From the NCBI RefSeq assembly GCF_900100495.1, contig NZ_FNCT01000011.1, forward strand, positions 62,001 to 126,000: 64,000 bases of DNA. Reading direction: 5' to 3'. This document shows, in pieces, positions 63,877-64,000 of this stretch (the first letter of the stretch is position 1; the number at the start of each line of letters is the position of its first letter). A model generated the notes under the pieces. That model worked only from the letters and a program-made list of their open reading frames with translations, did not search any database and was not told the DNA's origin. This stretch comes from Pseudomonas benzenivorans. GTDB lineage: Bacteria > Pseudomonadota > Gammaproteobacteria > Pseudomonadales > Pseudomonadaceae. Both the position numbers and the translations under genes were made by a program.

Positions 63877-64000
63877 ACAGCCAAGAGGATTTTGTCGCCG
63901 CCCTGCTCGACCCGCAGCGGGACTGTCCGCCGCAGCTGAAAGCCTGGAACGGCTCGGACCCGGCGGCACGCTTCGCCGTCTACCGCAACAATGTGCTGAG
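63873..64000 (+). CDS. bufC: DUF2063 / BufC-type partner protein (partial, cut by window edge)
   Basis: Only the first 42 residues are seen. They read EDFVAALLDPQRDCPPQL and later ARFAVYRNNVL, the N-terminal helical motif of DUF2063 proteins that present the precursor peptide to the MNIO enzyme. Overlaps the MNIO gene by 4 bp, showing a coupled operon. A DoxX-like membrane gene often follows but lies outside. Confidence 0.85.
   Translation, partial: MNSQEDFVAALLDPQRDCPPQLKAWNGSDPAARFAVYRNNVL

Overview
The window looks like a chromosome segment of a high-GC pseudomonad (Pseudomonas sensu lato). The grounds are the gts/gltR-gtrS/glk/edd and zwf-pgl-eda/hexR gene arrangement, a maltotetraose-forming amylase very like that of P. 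stutzeri, HexR-type operators, pseudomonad REP palindromes and a RAYT transposase. Coding density is high. No rRNA, tRNA or CRISPR array was seen, and no prophage or plasmid backbone.

Layout. 1-14681: a maltose/starch block with malF (cut by the window edge), malE, a MalS-like periplasmic amylase, a kinase-fold protein, a RAYT flanked by its REPIN repeats, a chemoreceptor, the amyP maltotetraohydrolase, lamB, malM and a second orphan MalE. 14692-17691: molybdate operon modE-modA-modB-modC. 17943-23477: an arsenic operon (arsC, arsR, a small ORF, a DSP phosphatase, ynfA, GAPDH, arsJ) facing an ATP-grasp-like gene. 23692-28119: a mixed stretch (two MITE-like elements, YjdF family, HAD hydrolase, small polar protein, MFS pump, aldo/keto reductase). 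28120-32031: eda-pgl-zwf with divergent hexR. 32125-38216: an apparent operon pyk-orf58-eno-gapN-gpmI. 38693-40681: a DUF255 thioredoxin-domain protein. 40874-48417: a complete SUF iron-sulfur assembly operon (sufB-C-D-S-U-T) with a Rieske ferredoxin and a divergent SufR-like regulator. 48572-60519: glucose uptake and phosphorylation (edd-glk, gltR-gtrS, gtsABCD, a LamB-type porin, hexose-6-P mutarotase). 60790-62413: gap-1 and mgsA. 62640-64000: start of a bufferin-type operon (DUF2282 precursor, DUF692/MNIO enzyme, DUF2063 partner cut by the window edge).

How it works together. Starch would be cut outside the cell and in the periplasm by AmyP and MalS, pass through LamB-type porins, be bound by MalE or GtsA and be imported by ABC transporters. 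Glucose is phosphorylated (Glk), oxidised (Zwf, Pgl) and split by Edd/Eda. Glyceraldehyde-3-P can then run through Gap-1, or through the GapN-GpmI-Eno-Pyk operon straight to pyruvate. TTGT-N7-ACAA operators (one a TAGT variant) lie before zwf, pyk and gap-1/edd, consistent with one HexR regulon. MalT-box-like decamers lie in both divergent maltose promoter regions, although no malT is in view.

Repeats are dense: ten inverted pairs (REPINs) of a GTAGGGTGCGC unit, seven sites of the GGGAG..TTTAGCC-type REP, two MITE-like elements and two copies of a composite element that encloses a REPIN and supplies the stop codon of a neighbouring gene. The points most worth follow-up are the bufferin operon with its possible ECF promoter, the GapN-based lower-glycolysis operon with an unannotated 58-residue protein, the ars operon composition and the composite stop-codon element.
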